Of a DNA stretch of 5,395 nt, positions 4,417 through 5,395 are shown piece after piece. Origin of the DNA: Candidatus Collierbacteria bacterium CG_4_9_14_3_um_filter_43_16 (GTDB lineage Bacteria; Patescibacteriota; Microgenomatia; UBA1400; MFAQ01); the NCBI GenBank assembly GCA_002789895.1, contig PFUC01000070.1:1441-6835 (forward strand). Direction: 5' to 3'. Both the position numbers and the translations under genes were made by a program. Position 1 is the first letter of the stretch. Each line of letters opens with the position of its first letter. The notes below the pieces were generated by a model. That model saw nothing but the letters and a program-made list of their open reading frames with translations, did no database searches and was not told the DNA's origin.

Positions 4417-5301
4417 TTACAAAGTGCCGAGATGAAGTTTCATGCTGGGAGTGTGGGTGCAAGAGAGGTAGGCGTTTTTGATTCTGGTGGCTCCGATAGC
4501 CTTGAGGGCTTCGGAAATATTTTCGGCCAGATCTTTGGCGTCTTGAGTGGATTTGCCCAGTGCCAGATGAATGATAGGGAACTTGGCTTCTGTTTTGTAT
4601 GGAAGAGTTCCACCGGCGGCCAGATCGGCGGCTCTTTTTTCCGGATTTTCGGTAACAGTGCCCGACTTTGGGTTTGGCATTAGGCCTTTGGGACCAAGAA
4701 TCTTGGCAAGACGGGCCAGCTTCGGCATGTCGGCTGGGGTAGCCAGAAGGATGCTGAAGTTTATCTTGCCTGCCTCGACATCTTTGGCGACTTGGTCTGA
4801 AAAAATGGCGATTTTCAATTCTTTGCCGGTGCTGTGAGGGAGTTTGAGTTCGCCACGAAGACCAGTCTCACGGGTATTGATGGTCAACTCCACTGTTTTC
4901 AATTTAGAGTTTTGTGAAATTTTTTGAAGTTTGGCAACGGCATCTTCGATAGAGTACATTTCGTCCTTTTTAATTTCTTTGGCCATCATCTTGTACTTTT
5001 TACCGCGTTTTTTGGGAGGTAATGGTTTCTTGACAGCGAAGGGGGATTTTTCATCCTTAATAGATTTCGGGTCAACGCGGGGGTCGACCCCTACGGAAGT
5101 AGCGACGGCGTCTTTGATAGTCTCGGCATTGTAGAGAAGACGAATGGAATCAACGTCCTTTTCGGTTATGCCGTTGATAGCCATAAGTTCACCGTCTTCT
5201 TTGGCAACGATCTGTTCGGGTTTCAAACGAGCCTCGCGCAGTGCATCGGCAACGTGGGTGGGGAGATCGGAGTAGAGTTCTTTCCAGTTTATTTTTGTCA
5301 T
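4417..5301 (-). CDS. rplA: 50S ribosomal protein L1 with an N-terminal helix-hairpin-helix-like extension
   Basis: L1 binds 23S rRNA at the mobile L1 stalk beside the E site and often represses its own operon. The protein has 294 residues against about 230 for the family. The L1 core starts near residue 97 (KKRGKKYKMMAKEI), matching the usual L1 N-terminus, and carries GLRGELKLPHSTGK (147-160) and LGPKGLMPNPKSGTVT (202-217). Residues 1-60 are extra: LPTHVADALREARLKPEQIV plus INGITEKDVDSIRLLY (42-57) look like a helix-hairpin-helix domain. A Pro/Lys-rich linker (about 72-100) follows. The core is shorter than usual because domain II between AIFSD and FSILLATPADM lacks roughly 20 residues, including the ADxVGGEEL region. 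Near the end the family's STMGPG reads CTHTPS (281-286). The ATG at 5301 has no Shine-Dalgarno; rplK ends 8 bp upstream, suggesting co-transcription or translational coupling. Identity is secure. Confidence 0.97.
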   Translation of the reverse strand: MTKINWKELYSDLPTHVADALREARLKPEQIVAKEDGELMAINGITEKDVDSIRLLYNAETIKDAVATSVGVDPRVDPKSIKDEKSPFAVKKPLPPKKRGKKYKMMAKEIKKDEMYSIEDAVAKLQKISQNSKLKTVELTINTRETGLRGELKLPHSTGKELKIAIFSDQVAKDVEAGKINFSILLATPADMPKLARLAKILGPKGLMPNPKSGTVTENPEKRAADLAAGGTLPYKTEAKFPIIHLALGKSTQDAKDLAENISEALKAIGATRIKNAYLSCTHTPSMKLHLGTL

Positions 5302-5309
5302 AGTAGTTT

Positions 5310-5395
5310 TTATTCGGCAATTGTTATACCCATGGACTTGCAGGTGCCTTCAATCATTTTGATAGCGGATACCACGTTACTTGTGTTCATGTCGG
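5310..5395 (-). CDS. rplK: 50S ribosomal protein L11, C-terminal 27 residues (runs off the right edge)
   Basis: L11 binds the GTPase-associated region of 23S rRNA with the L10 stalk. Only the end is present: DMNTSNVVSAIKMIEGTCKS followed by MGITIAE and TAA (5312-5310). This matches the usual L11 terminus DLN...AA...VEGTARSMGI.V. Its position 8 bp upstream of rplA in the same direction is the conserved rplKA order. The stop codon is clear; everything before the DMN motif lies outside the window. The Cys in EGTCKS is uncommon at that place, where Ala is usual. Confidence 0.93.
   Translation of the reverse strand, partial: DMNTSNVVSAIKMIEGTCKSMGITIAE

Noticed and set aside
4330..4683. 117-codon plus-strand ORF antisense to rplA
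   Set aside because: It crosses the rplA terminator and the conserved end of L1, with no family pattern. It is a shadow ORF.
1..5395. Alternative genetic code with TGA read as an amino acid
   Set aside because: None of the real genes contains an in-frame TGA, and all stops visible here are TAA or TAG. The window gives no evidence for recoding, but cannot exclude it.

Overview
The window holds the bacterial L11/L1/L10/L7-L12 ribosomal protein cluster, read on the minus strand and split by an accessory block of about 3.4 kb. On the minus strand the order is: the end of rplK (L11, cut by the window's right edge), rplA (L1), the accessory block, rplJ (L10), and the start of rplL (L7/L12, cut by the left edge). 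The block holds a minus-strand gene for a membrane-anchored extracytoplasmic protein, a convergent plus-strand gene for a 517-residue multi-pass membrane protein, and a probable small plus-strand gene. I recognise none of these three as a named family. No transposase, integrase, tRNA or CRISPR is visible.

The ribosomal proteins are clearly bacterial. The reworked L1 (N-terminal extension, shortened core), the broken rplKAJL order, and the two unrecognised envelope proteins with short intergenic spaces would fit a Candidate Phyla Radiation (Patescibacteria) or similarly divergent genome. This is inference; nothing here proves it.

Region by region: rplK and rplA are 8 bp apart and end at a terminator (4373-4401). 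Just beyond it a TATAAT box (4356-4361) probably starts the 327-residue anchored-protein gene, which ends at its own terminator (3301-3328). That gene faces the 517-residue membrane-protein gene (1670-3223), which ends at a terminator at 3241-3266. Upstream, a small plus-strand ORF (1077-1457) ends at another terminator (1468-1492). rplJ has its own promoter (1024 to 996), followed by an L10-leader-like structure and an intrinsic terminator ahead of the gene. This is the arrangement expected for L10 autoregulation by transcription attenuation. A leader segment can pair either with its k-turn partner or with the terminator, and that gives a specific switch model. rplJ and rplL are separated by 94 bp containing a strong inverted repeat.

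The most notable points are L1, the L10 leader and the ribosome-binding sites. L1 carries a helix-hairpin-helix-like N-terminal domain, lacks about 20 residues of domain II, and has a changed RNA-contact triad. The ribosomal genes lack Shine-Dalgarno sequences, while all three accessory genes have GGAGG-type sites.
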